64,000 nucleotides of DNA from Sordaria brevicollis (taxonomy: Eukaryota > Ascomycota > Sordariomycetes > Sordariales > Sordariaceae), in contig JAUTDP010000003.1 in NCBI GenBank assembly GCA_033439795.1, forward strand, positions 3,658,001 to 3,722,000, written 5' to 3'. The notes below the pieces were generated by a model. That model saw only the letters and a program-made list of their open reading frames with translations. It was not told the DNA's origin and made no database searches. Positions 1 to 12,032 of this stretch are shown piece after piece. Position 1 is the stretch's first letter. Every line of letters starts with the position of its first letter. Made by a program: the position numbers and the translations under genes.

Positions 1-1968
1 TCCCGACCTTCATTCTGTCCTGTCTTATCGATAAGCGCTTGGTACCAGCCCGGACTGGACCAGCCTGGGTTGTTCTTGCCTTCTCTTGGGTCGATCGCAA
101 CCGCCAGGAAATAACTTCCCACGACATTGATTCGTCCAGCTCTGTCAGGTGTTCTCGTTAGTTTGCATTGTCACATCTGGCTGTGTCTTCAGTCCTGTTC
201 CCTTCTTCTCTTTTCCCGTCTCAACTCACTCACTCTGGTCGGCGTATCGCTTAAGTCCCCTTCTGCAGTCGACGGACAACGAATTGATCTTGAACACGCC
301 ACCAAGCACCAACACTCCGGTTCTAACGCACTTGCACGACGACGCCTCTTCGTACTCAGCTTACTGGATCATAACCACCGGAGCTCACAAGAAAGCTCGG
401 TTGATGCCGACAAACAGGCGCCGTTCCGATCACTAAATCGTAAGGCTGCAGCTTCGCGGGTACGGCGACGCCCAATGATCAGTCTTTCCTCACCACTCCC
501 CCGCATCCTCATGCTTTATCTCGCGAGCCACACACGACACACCCGAGATGGACATGCCGACGGTATCTTGGGTTGTTCATGGGAAAGTCGGCGTCATTAA
601 GATCCCGCCGCCAGTTATTCATCCCCACACGGATTGATTCAACGGACACTCTGCCAACCCGGAATGGTTCTCGAAATGGCCCTGCGAGGGCTGAAGGTAG
701 CAATGGTCAAGATTTCCTTCTCTCGCAGTGAACAAGTGTTTCTGCAATGGCATCACCAAACTCTCATTCTTACGTCGCTGACGGTCCAGGAGGCCACAAC
801 AACCGAAACACTGGCAAAGTCGGGCAGCCTCAAAGGCAAAGGACACGATCAACGGGTCAGCAACAGTCGCCGGCCTTGTCAGATTCACGTTGCCGGCTCT
901 GGAGCTGTTTGGCAGCGTAACAGCATGCTGTCCTACGACAGCTGTTGGAGCACACCTGTCGAGCGGACGGCTATGACTGCAGGCAACCGTATAAAAGCAC
1001 CACTGACTGGAGGGTTCAAGACAACAATCGATTCTCCAGCCCATTGGAAGATTGCCACTCTCCGCCTGTGAGACGCGAAACGTCCATGTATCGGAGCAAC
1101 AGGGCGAACGGTTTTAGTCACATGAGCCGTGGGGTGCACTGTTGCCGAGAGTCCACTCACAATAAAGTACGCCGTGTCCTTCTTTCCAGCAAGTGTTGGA
1201 TTTCTCATAGCACAGCTCGTCTGGGCGGGTTATCAAATCCGGGTCTATATTTGAGCTTGGTTACCGCGTGCTGGTACGTTGGTTGATGACGCCAATGTTC
1301 CAGGTCCCTCCGAAACGTGGGCGAACCACAGCAACTTGGCTTCCGAAAACATCGGAACGGTGACTGGATGAAAGGGTGTTTCTGGCGAAAATTTCGCAAA
1401 ATCAACCTGAGCCGGATGAATTGCTCACAGCCGGGTGCTGGCTCCAGGATAGGCGGAATCCAGTGTTGCAAAGGGCGGGTGCGGTTGGCCTTCTCGACTC
1501 GAAGAACTGCTTGTTGGCATCGGCCGCTGAAACGAAGGAGAGGATCTACCAATATTTTCAATCCCTGGCTTCCCTGAGTCGCCTGGTTAAAGTAAGTTGG
1601 TGATACTAACAACGGCTCAACACACTCATCCTGGTTGGTTCAGCCCAGTGCCAATCACAATATTGCGGACGCTATCGATCGACAAACCATGTCTTCCACT
1701 TCCGACGAGCGATCACTCTTGAGCAATGATGTACATGCGCCATTCTTTCGGGCTTTCCCGAGTTGCGCTAGGTAAGACATTGCCATCCTCAGCATACCGA
1801 AGGAGCATCATGGTGTATTCTGCCATCTTCCCGCCCGAAAACTTCTGGGCTGACTAGCTGTATATCATGATGGAACTAACATGAGCGATGGTCAGGCTAC
1901 CAGACGACAATCCTGTATTAGTTTGGAGCACCTGTTATCTACAACAATAGCCCGACAATGATCTGTAC

Positions 1969-2001
<33 letters not shown>

Positions 2002-4500
2002 CAGTTACCTGAGCTCCCGTACGTACTGAGGGCGTGACCCCAGTCCGGTTGGTGCCCGAGGGCCGTTTTGTTTTCCCCGTTCGAATCGAGACCCGCGGGT
2101 GTCACAAACGGTGCCCCATTCATGAAACAAGCAAATACAATGTGTACAAAGGGTGACGGGAACTCTCCAGTCTGCATGCTGGGACAACCAGTAGCGAGAC
2201 ATGCGTCTTTTACATACTCTCAGTCTTTTTCTGGAGCGGGCAAAAGGACAGACAAAGGCATTCGTCCCAACGATCAAACATCAACAACAGGGCTTCCTTC
2301 ATCCCTTGCTTTTTACACTCCGCTGGAGGTCGTGTCCTACTATTGTGATTGCGGTGGGAGCATGAGACAATCTCTTAGTTGTCTTTCAACACTGCAGCGC
2401 GTCCCTTTCATACCATCAAAAGGTTGAGTTTTGAGAACCGGCAGTCAATCCCGCATAGCACAACAGATCACGGGAATATGTTGTATCTTTATAATGATTT
2501 GACTGATGCAGGTCAACAGCCAATTTGTGTTATCTTCATGCCAGATCCTGCTCGATATATGGGTAGCACATCTATAACCAGCTAGAAGAAACATTGTTGT
2601 TGTAGACCCGGATCTGGATGACCCTAGTCAGGTCAACCACGTCCGTCTGGTCAATGCTGGTCTCGCATCTCTCTCTACCTGGAGCACTAAGAGAGATATG
2701 CCAAATAAGTTACAGACAGCTTTTGCCAACTCTGTTTGATTCGCCGGCAGTAGCATCATCATCAACAAGTCAAAAGAGTGAGCTGTTGATGAGGCAGGAA
2801 AACGGCCTTGGGACACGGTCACGTAGGTCGTCGTAACGCACGCATTGTTGCGGTATCACCAAAATCGGACGGCTTCGGTTACTTGCTGGTCTACCTACAG
2901 CCCTGCGACAGCTGGCCAAATACTACAAGACTTGTTCCTTCTGATCTCGTTGGCCGAAAAGAACAATACCCACTCACGGCATCTAGGTAGGTAGTCATTC
3001 GGGCAGAACCAGGCAATATCACAAACTTGCTATACCACAAAACCTGATAACAGATGTTCAAAGTACCCTGGCATCTGAAACCCACTGACCTGTGCCAGCG
3101 ACCAACTGTCCCATTCCCACCTGGAGAGACACCATCGCATTATCTTGTACATTGGGTAGATAAAGTCCACCGTGTATTGAATGGCCTTGTTCAGCGTCCT
3201 TGCGTTATCGTCCTCATATTGCTGTTTTTTTGCCCTCCGATAACGCCCAAATGTGCCATTCCAGAAACATGCCACTGGACATGCCCGGCTCTCGATATGT
3301 GCCTGCCGCGTGAGGGAAGGCAAAGGTCTCATTATCCCAGTGGGGTCCATTGCTGTCGGTTTGACATGTGCAGTGTGAAGCAGAAAAGTGGAAACACTTT
3401 GGTCATCGAATGCACTCTGCTAAGCTCCCGTCGACTTCCTCTTCTGTTGCCCACCTCGAGGCTGGAGGTTCAAGTTGTTATGCCTGCACCATGCCGGCTC
3501 GAGGTCCGCATCGAGGAAGATTGTCAGGCACGGACATCGATCCGTCAACTTAACGGAGCCGGAACCCTTTGAAATTGAACCCTGTAACTAACAGTAACAA
3601 GGGAGCTAAAGCCCCCACTGTCGGCACTAACCGAAAACACCAGTGAGCTTTCTCAGAATAACAATAACTTCAACTCGATTCCTCTTGATGGTTGATAATA
3701 TCAAGTGCGCCTTCATTTAAAATCTGATCTCTCATCATGAACAACTTGCTTGACTTCATGCCAACCACATGTAGGTATTCCGCCACCAGCAAAGCACAGC
3801 ACGGCTGGTCCCAAGATTGGAAAGTCGTGACAGTGGCATTCACTCGACTTGTTAGAGGCCGTTGGGTTGGTAACAATAATAGACAACTAACCCGTAACAA
3901 AAAAGGGTCCCATCGCTTTTGGGTTCTCCAGGGCAAAACCCCGTGTATCCCTGGCGTGTATCATTCCCGGCACTGGGACCAGGCACGGGCACTTCTTGGA
4001 AGGCCATCAAACACAATTGGACCGCGACGAAACGCCCCGCCTGCAAGTAAAAAGTGCAAGCCGCCGGGAGCCTCCCTATATCTTGGGCGATCCCCCGCTC
4101 CACGGCACGCAAGCACGCCCGCCCTCCATGTTCGCGGCCGGTCCCATATGATAGCTGAGTACAAGCAAGAGACTCTCAAGTCAAGGAAGGAGTCCCCAGC
4201 TCGCATATTGCGTGCGTGCAGGTCACCCTTCAGTGTATCCACAATTGCACCTCCACTCTGCCCGTGCAGTGGTTCATCCCTCCGCCGCCAGTCCAGGTCG
4301 GGTCCCGTTTCGAAGTCAACGTCTCGACGACACCTCAGCCCAACTCCAACTTTTGACTGTGAACCGTCCACCACCACCACTTCTCTTCCTCCACGGCAGC
4401 CTCACGACGTACGTATAGCCAGTCAAATGCACATACATGTACATATAACACGAGGCCGGGACTCTTGCAACTGAAATCTTCACCTCCAGGCGGACAGTCA
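1..4500. other. Intergenic stretch, no recognisable gene
   Basis: Both strands carry only short open frames, without conserved motifs, plausible splice-joined exons or a consistent codon pattern, and I recognise no family in any of them. Composition is near 50% GC, so it does not look like a RIP-degraded repeat. The only marked structure is a run of 31 C residues at 1970-2000, and a short CA repeat near 4539-4556. A gene whose body lies left of the window could extend its UTR into this stretch. Confidence 0.5.
1970..2000. repeat. Poly-C tract, 31 nt
   Basis: An uninterrupted run of 31 C on the + strand lies in apparently non-coding DNA. Tracts this long are length-unstable, and the exact count may be a sequencing or assembly estimate. 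Confidence 0.9.
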
Positions 4501-6786
4501 AGGCTGGCCTCTTCTGCATCAAACAAGGGCACACTCTCACACACACACACACACAAAACTGCCACTGGCACCAAGCAGGCTTTATTCCATTCCCTTCCGC
4601 CAGTCTCTCGGTCCAAGTCGGTCGGTACACCAGCAGCGTATGCATGCCGCTTTAGTCGACTCCCGTCTCCAGTTTACTGTATTAATCCTGCGCCCGCCAC
4701 CGCCCTGGACTGCTGGAGCTCTCTCTGCCTTCCTGTCCCTCTTAAAATTCCTTTTGTTCCACTTCCCTTGTCACTACTATAAAAGTACAACGGTGCCCGT
4801 AACTTTTTCACTTGTTTCTTTCTTGGTCCGTACCACCACCAACTCGCCAACCCAAACACGCCCGGCGGTCCCCGTTTCTTTCAGGTTTCCCTGCATTGTT
4901 ATTCTCACCAACAGCGGTTGGAGCTTGGACTAGGCCTCGTCGCTGTGGACATATTCTTTGGTCCTCCCGCCATATTGGTAGAGGGGGCTTTTGAAGCTTA
5001 CAAGTTCTACTACTTACATACCTAGGGCACGCCCGCACTCCAGTCCAGTCGTTTGCAACGGTCGACCTATCTCCAAGAAGCAACTCGACCTCTCGTTGGT
5101 TGCTACACGCCTCATCCAGTCACCACCCTGGCCTGGACCACCGCACAACGGTACCACGTCCCCTGCTACTTACCCCGGCTTTTCAGTTTGTACGTCTCCA
5201 ACGTCTGAGACTGCAACCTCAGCCGAAGCAACCAAGTCTCCTTCCACCACCTTTGCCAGCCAAACAGTTTCATTTCGAAGGGGGGAAGCAACCGATCCGG
5301 GTTATAAACATTCAAGGTGGTCTGCCTTTCCACTTGCCCAGCAGCGCCTCCCTTTCCGACAACGAAACTTTATAGATATATACCTACGTATACCGACCTG
5401 ATACATGTCAGCCTTTTGAACGGTTCATCGGCCTATGGTAACTTGGTAAGTGCAAGAAGTTTCCCTGCCCATACCCCCACACTTTCTTCTTTTATCCCAT
5501 CTTTTCATGGAAAGGTCATGTCGTTGCTTTCCCCGCCCGATGCCCATCTCCACTCCCGACGACTACCGATCACCTCCAGCCGGCATACGTGGCTCCGCTT
5601 CTCCTTGGTAGTCCCGTCCAGTGCCGGGCCCCGGTCTAGAACCCGACCAAGTTCGACTACCGATGTCAAGACTGCCCAGCCCCGATAGACGCGGCGTGGG
5701 GTCATTCAGTGATATTGGACGAGGGCAGTAGTTGCTTTCCGGTATATTATCCTATCCTGCCGTCGTTGTTCCTGGTGGCATGCTCAAGTTCTGCTGCTGT
5801 CCCTGTGTCTCCTTCTCCTCGTCCCCACTTCCATCCTCTTGTCTCTATGCCCGAATATCCATCTCCTTTAGCTACCCACATAGGTACCTATCACGTTGCA
5901 AGATGATTTCCCACTCTCACGTCATGCTTCTACGAGCTACCATACAGTGCACCTCACAACTTCCTTTACTGCGGTGCGAATCGCGTCGTCAGTTCCTGCC
6001 CAGCCAGAGCTAGCTTCTAGAGGTATCTGTGTCGTTGTCTTCCCTGTTACTGGCGGCTGCCCCCAAGGACCGTAGCCGCAAGCTCTTGCCGTAAAGGTAC
6101 TTCTTGGGCTGCCTTGTCTACAGCACCCGCCCAGTCTTCACCAGCTTCCGGCGAGTCGAGTCAGGGTTCCAAGCCATCACCTGCCGCCCGAGCCTTTGCA
6201 TATGATATGCACTTTATCTTCATTCCACCCGTGCTTGCCCAACCTAAAGTTCACTTGTCATCCTAATCCAAAGCCACTATTTTCTCCCATGCTAGATAAA
6301 TCTTTCTCGATTCCTCTCATCTTCATCTTGGCCAAACCAAATTTCCTTGTTCCCATCAACCACCAAACACAATAACCTCATCCATCTCTTGTTCGAGTAC
6401 CAACTGACGCCTATCTGTCTGATATAGCATATACCGTATATACTTCGTACGAAGGGCAGACGTTATCTTGGCTAAACCACTCGAGGTTTCCATCTACCAC
6501 ATCATAATCCTCCCAACAGAGCACTTATCGACCCCGTCCAAACCCTGATCTCTTCTTGGGCCCCAACTTAAATACGCCCACGGCTAAACTACCGTCCCTT
6601 CAGCTGCTTCAGCATCAAACATCAAGGCTGGAAGCCTCACAACCCTCGGCAAGAGCTCCGAGATCTAATCCCACAGTACCCTCAGTCGAACCGCCAAATC
6701 TTGGCGAGTATCCTTTTAATACAGTACCCTCTCACATAGTAGTTTCACACGCGCTTGTCGAAACGGCAAGGCTTCAGGGGAGCGTC
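4500..6786 (+). other. Probable promoter and long 5' leader of the PUF gene
   Basis: From about 4.5 kb to the start codon the + strand becomes rich in C, T and A and poor in G, the composition typical of Neurospora untranslated leaders. It contains many short reading frames and upstream ATGs but no conserved protein. A strong donor-like GTAAGTGC at 5446 suggests that a leader intron is possible. The transcription start cannot be fixed from sequence, so part of this is promoter. Confidence 0.4.
4539..4556. repeat. Short CA dinucleotide repeat
   Basis: About nine CA units form a simple microsatellite at the left edge of the pyrimidine-rich stretch preceding the Pumilio-family gene. Confidence 0.8.
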
Positions 6787-9681
6787 ATGTCTCCTCTCAA
6801 CCCTTCGGTAAGTCCAATCGCCTCGCATTCTTCACGTTGCCCAATCCTTTCTGCAACACTCATCATCTGGATCTACTCCCACGATTCTACCCACCCTATC
6901 GCCCATCTGATTTCGGCCTCAGGGTCTCCCAGCTAACCTTTGACTAATTCAGCACAACATGGGACGTGGCCGGCCTTCACGTTCCGGTGGTCTCCCTCCT
7001 TACATCGAGAGCAACTTGAACAACCAACAGCAGAGGAACAGCTATGATTCTGTGTCTGGGCTATGGCCCACCCAGACGGGTGCCGACGAGCGGCCTCCTT
7101 CAGTCGGTTCCAGCGATTGGGGTTACACTTCTTACCCTAATCAGACGACACACACGCGCAACGGAACAAACGGCTCGTCTTCCAGAACCCCGATCACCGC
7201 AAATCTGGCCAACTTCCAGTTCGATGGTACGGGTCCATCTTCTATAAGGCGCCCCTCGCATGATAACGGATTCATTGGTATGGAGAATGCAGGCGAGCGT
7301 TTGGCCACAGGCCACTTGAACATTGCAACATCGAGCCCTTCCGAACAACCAGCCATGCGCCAAGGACTTGGTTCGATTTCATACTCGACACCATCCTCGC
7401 AACGGCCACTGTTCGCTGCCGACGTCGTCGGCGTATCGAACTCTGTTTTGTATGTTGGTCAACAGAACATCAACAACAACAACCGAGGTAGCGTTAGAGA
7501 TGTGGGCACGAAGGCAAATGAGCCAAATGGTGTTGCTTCTTGGTTGGCGAGCAACCCGGCCGAGGTACAAGGTGCCACTGAGCGCCTGAATTTCCGTCCA
7601 AATTGGTCCAATCCGGCACCGTCGATGACCGCATCAGCTCGTCCTTTTACTCCCACAAGTCCGACGGCAGCTTGGGACAACGTCTCTGTTGACACATTCC
7701 AAAACTCCAACGGATTCCAGGCTAGTATCGGGCTCCAACTCAACAACAACAACAACAACATTGTGAATGGCAACGGGCTACTGGATGGTAACGGATATCC
7801 GGCCGCCAATGGATTCCAGACTCCTAATGGATTCCAAACTAGCAATGGGTTCCAGACTGCCAATGGATTCCAAACCGGCAATGGGTTTCAAGCTGGCAAT
7901 GGGTTCCAGACGGGAAACGGATTCCAGACAAGCTACAACTTGAACGGTTCGGGGACCTATACAGCTCCTCAACAGTCTCGCTCGAGTCTCTCACGGGCAC
8001 CTTCTAGGCCAAATGCCACGAACTTCGATCGCCGAGCCAGCACTCAGTCGTTCATTCAACAGTCTCAACCTTCGACGAATCTGCCTTTTGACCCCACGAT
8101 CGTCCAGCACTTTCATATGCTCAGCTTGGCCCCGAATATGGGGATGGCCGGCCAGTACTCGAATGCTTCTCTGCAGCCGTCTGGCGCGGGCATGAGCTCG
8201 ATGGCATTTTCAACCTTGCAGAGCAAAGAGCTTCAGGAGTATGAGAGCAACCACCGCGTGCTTGTGAAGAAGTGGGATTTGAAGGTAAGAATTACAGGCA
8301 AATCCTGATGTCTTTACCGAAACTAACTTTGATACAGAAAATCTACGGGTTGATTGCCGAATTTGCTGCTCATCGTCAGGGTTCAAGGTTCATTCAGGAA
8401 AAGCTGGAGAATGCCGGCAGCGAAGAGAAGGCGCAAGTCTACCGCGAGCTCATACCAGAGTTGATGCCTCTGACCATGGACATGTACGGAAACTACGTTG
8501 TGCAGAAATTTTTCGAGCACGGCACGCAGGAACAGAAGACCAACATGGCGCTCGTCCTCAAGAGCCACATGCTAAAGCTTTCGGAGAACAAGTACGGCTG
8601 CCGGGTTGTGCAGAGGGTATGTCCATTTCCCCCCCCCCCCCCCCCCCCCAAGGAGGCATGCACAACTGAGCTAACGCTAACTGAACAGGCCTTCGAACAC
8701 ATCTTCCGCAAATACCAAGCAGAGTTAGTCATGGAGTTGAGAGACCACATTGATGGGCTCAATAAGCATCACGAAGGGAACCACGTCATCCAAATGGCCA
8801 TCAAGCTCGTGCCCCGAGAGGATATCGGGTTCATCTACGACTCCTTCAAAGGTCCTGGAAAGGTCTTGGAACTGGCGCTTAATCAGTACGCTTGCAGAGT
8901 CATCCAGAGAGCCTTGGAGCATGGGAACGAAGAGGACAAGCTCTACCTCGTGGCTGAGTTGCACAAGGGTGCACACACGTTGATAACGGATGCGTACGGA
9001 AACTATGTTGCCCAGCACATTATCGAGGCAGGGAAACCAGAAGACCGCGCCCGCATGATCCAGGCAGTCCTGACCCAGGCAGTCAATTATTCCACGCATA
9101 AGAATGCCTCGAATGTGGTGGAGAAGTGCATCAAACGCGGCACCCCGGAGGACGTTCGCCGTATTAGGGACATGTTTTTCAACCCAAAGGATGGGGTTGG
9201 GGGATATTCTGCCAAGAATCAGTCGCCTGACCGCCTGCTTCGGTACCTCATGCTGGATAATTTTGCGAACTATGTGATTCGTAAGTTTAGACCCGGACTT
9301 GTAATGCTGGTTGATGATTGCTAACCAATATGAACAGAGAAACTTGTCAAACTCCCGATCTTCAGTGTTGAAGAAAAGCAATTCTTCATCGACACCCTCG
9401 AGCCCAAGCTCAACGAGCTACACAAGAGCCACAAGCCCTTTGATGAGAAGCAGAAAAGCGCATTTAAGCGATTCGGGGACATCATCAACGAGCTGAGGCA
9501 GGAGATTGAGAAGAACAGCAGTAACGCGCCTTCGCTAGGCCTGACCTCGCCTTCTCTGCCGACGCCCGAACGAGGATCTGAACCCAATAGCCCGCTCACG
9601 CCCAACTCTAACGCAACTAGCTTCAATGAGAAGCAGGATCCTATCGAGGCGTTGGTGCAGTTGGACATTCGTGACAATTGA
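6787..9681 (+). CDS. Pumilio-family (PUF) RNA-binding protein
   Basis: Five exons: 6787-6807, 6953-8284, 8338-8616, 8689-9280 and 9338-9681, about 855 residues. I start at ATG 6787 because its seven codons splice in frame through a GTAAGT donor and a TGACTAATTCAG acceptor region into the next ATG at 6959; starting at 6959 would lose nine residues. The N-terminal half is low-complexity, rich in Asn, Ser and Gln, with seven 6-residue NGFQ-type repeats at about residues 293-334. The C-terminal half is a Pumilio homology domain of eight repeats. Their RNA-contact triplets read SRxxQ, NYxxQ, CRxxQ, NHxxQ, CRxxQ, NYxxQ, SNxxE, NYxxQ, the same as animal Pumilio, so the predicted target is UGUANAUA in mRNA 3' UTRs. 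PUF proteins repress or localise mRNAs in the cytoplasm. The tail after the last repeat is Ser/Pro-rich. Family is certain; the orthologue among yeast Puf3/4/5 is not assigned. Confidence 0.93.
7808..7933 (+). repeat. 18-bp coding tandem repeat (NGFQ), 7 copies
   Basis: Seven 18-bp units encode Asn-Gly-Phe-Gln followed by Thr or Ala and one variable residue. Third positions differ between copies while the peptide is kept, which suggests selection on the protein and not a very recent expansion. It lies in the disordered region before the PUF domain. Confidence 0.9.
8617..8688 (+). other. PUF intron carrying a 21-nt poly-C run
   Basis: This 72-nt intron begins GTATGT, contains C at 8629-8649, has a GCTAAC branch-like site and ends in ACAG. 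It splits PUF repeat 3 just after its RNA-contact residues. Its removal joins CAGAGG to GCCTTC in frame. Confidence 0.85.
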
Positions 9682-12032
9682 GTGCAGTGGTGAAGGGTCT
9701 TGCTACGCACAAGATGCGCCTTGAGGGCGTTTGCAGGCTGGAATTATAAAGGAATAGGGAGGCCCAGGCACACAATTGAAGGAGAAACGACGTTTTCAAA
9801 CCACCCTCCACATACGTGCCGCATGGAGGGTTGAAGGCTTTTCGACTTGGGTTTCAAGCACATACCTTTATATCGTTAGTTCACTCACACAATTGCGGAT
9901 TGGCTTGGACAAGTTTAAGGGGTCCAGGCCATTAACAAAAGCGGAAGGGATATGGCAACATGATACCAAGGTTGGAGATAATCGACACAGCTGAAAACAT
10001 ACTTGGATGGACGGATGGAAGGAAGAGGAAGCCACAGTCTACTGGTATGGCTGGTATCTTCGGGTCGAGACACGCTTTCTGAGAACAACACTAATTGGAA
10101 GGACGAAGTTCGCGCCATTCCCTGGGGGGCTATCTTCACAATCATCTGGATGGAGCGGTGCGTTCGGAGACCGACCAGGGACTCAAGGGCGAAGTTTGCG
10201 CTGACTCCCCGGAACCCTCATAGCACATCGGCTGGTGGCGTGTCCTACTTTCTTCACTATTATCTATATCACTTCGGTCGGTTGGTCGGTTGGTAATATT
10301 CAGGGCTGCCAAAAATAAGCAACAAAGAGCATGATATATACCCATAACGGAAAACGGAACGGGTTCACATACGGGGCTGGAACAGGATGGCACAAGAAAA
10401 ACGCCACGAAAGAAGAGGGTGGGCCAGCGGAAAGCGGAAAAGAGGAAAACACTTCAAACATGGCCTATCATCAAACAACAAGCACATTATGGGCCAAAGC
10501 AACGAAACGAACACAAATCAGCGTTGTTATTTTTCTTTTATTCTCTGTTGTTTGTACAGTCTCATACACACTTTGCATCGTATATTTACTCTTCAATGGT
10601 ATATAGTTCTAGCATATGAATATTTAACTTTGGTCAAGATTCGGTTCCGATATTCGTAGGTGACGAGATAATGAAGTGACTGACCGCCAATGATCGTCCT
10701 CTCGGTGTCTTACTGAGTGAACCAACCGTTTATCCCTTATGCGCATGCAGACGATATACTCGTCAGGTCTCGAAACGCCTCTCTTTCCTTAGCTTCGAGA
10801 CCTGTACGAGTATGTAGTCAAAAGTAACTAACTCCAATGGTTATGGTAACCACCCTTCTCCATATCACCGTTCTGGTCCTTCAATCTGATCCAATCACAC
10901 AACCACCTGCGTCTTCATCCCTCCTTTCCAAGATACCATCACTTGCTCACTCAGCCTTAAAGTCACGCCAGACCAGTCTGGCTCCCGTCAGGAAAGTGGA
11001 AATTGCAGTCACACCTTCCCACTTCTTCAGATGTTGCGGTGCTTCATTCAGGAAGCATCGATGCGCGTAAAATGACTGCAATGCGTAGAGTTCTCCTGAT
11101 GAAGAGTGCAATTATCTCTGCTCTCGTGGCGCCATTCGTCTGACTTCCATCTCTACTGGGACCTACTCTCACCCCACTACTCTAGTCTAAACCTTCTTCA
11201 TCCCATCTCTCTTATTACACCTCCGCGGCTCCGCCCCGTACAGTGCCATGTGAAAGCCATCGATATGCTCGTCGTGTTTCATGAGAGCTGAGCTGGTAAT
11301 TGGTGCTTCGCATGACTTCTCTAGCCATTCTTCCGCCGCCCTTACCAGGCACAAGTCGGCGGAAAGAGCGCGGTGCCATCGCCGCTCAAATCTTGTGACT
11401 TTGAGAGTATCTCGCTGTTAAGTCCCTCACGCAAGGGCAGTTAACGACTCGGTACCTATTAGGTTCAAAAGGCACTCACTGTTCGATTACTGTCAGGCAT
11501 CCAGCGCATCAGCCGATGGGATGTTATTCCAGGTTCATGTTAAAAGCATGTTCAGCGTCACAAAGCAAGAGGCATCAGATATTCTGGTAAAATCCATTCC
11601 TTTTCATTCCTATAAAAGCTAGGAACGCAAAAAAGCGTCCTGATGGTATATGTGTGTGAAAGTTTTCCATGCCTGTTCCACGTCTTCCTTTTCATTTTTT
11701 ATACCCTCAAACGCCGTGTTGAGATGGCGGCAACCCCGTCTCCAGTCTCATAAAATGCTGCTAGATGCTTCTGTTGAAAATTCCATTCCATAATAAAAAT
11801 CCGGTTTTTCCCCTTGTCCCTGTTGTGGTATCGAACGCCGAGTTGAAGTGGCGCTATGTTGTTTGGAGGTATCATGATCATTTTCCCATAAATTAAATCC
11901 GTGAAATTTTGAACCCTTGACCGCCTCTTGTCAATGCTAATGCTGTTGAAGAAAAACCCGGAATATTAAAAAGCACATCACACCACGCATCCCATCATAT
12001 GAGATGTGTGGTTAAAGAGTTGATAAAACTCT
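9682..12032. other. Intergenic region between convergent PUF and methionine synthase genes
   Basis: This holds the 3' UTRs of two genes that face each other. About 10.4-10.65 kb is AT-rich and probably includes the PUF 3' end. I find no protein-coding frame with conserved sequence. A strong hairpin lies at 10756-10813. Two similar 21-bp direct repeats lie at 11710-11730 and 11834-11854, close to the methionine synthase stop. Confidence 0.5.
10756..10813. other. Long near-perfect hairpin (19-bp stem)
   Basis: The arm at 10756-10774 is complementary to 10794-10813 over 19 bp with a single unpaired A, around a 19-nt pyrimidine-rich loop. It lies well away from either flanking stop codon. It could be a structured small-RNA precursor, an RNA 3'-end element or the remnant of a short inverted-repeat transposon. 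Sequence alone does not decide. Confidence 0.75.

Noticed and set aside
2041..2110. tRNA-like A and B box pattern around GTTCGAATC
   Set aside because: The T-arm bases do not pair and no acceptor or anticodon stem can be drawn.
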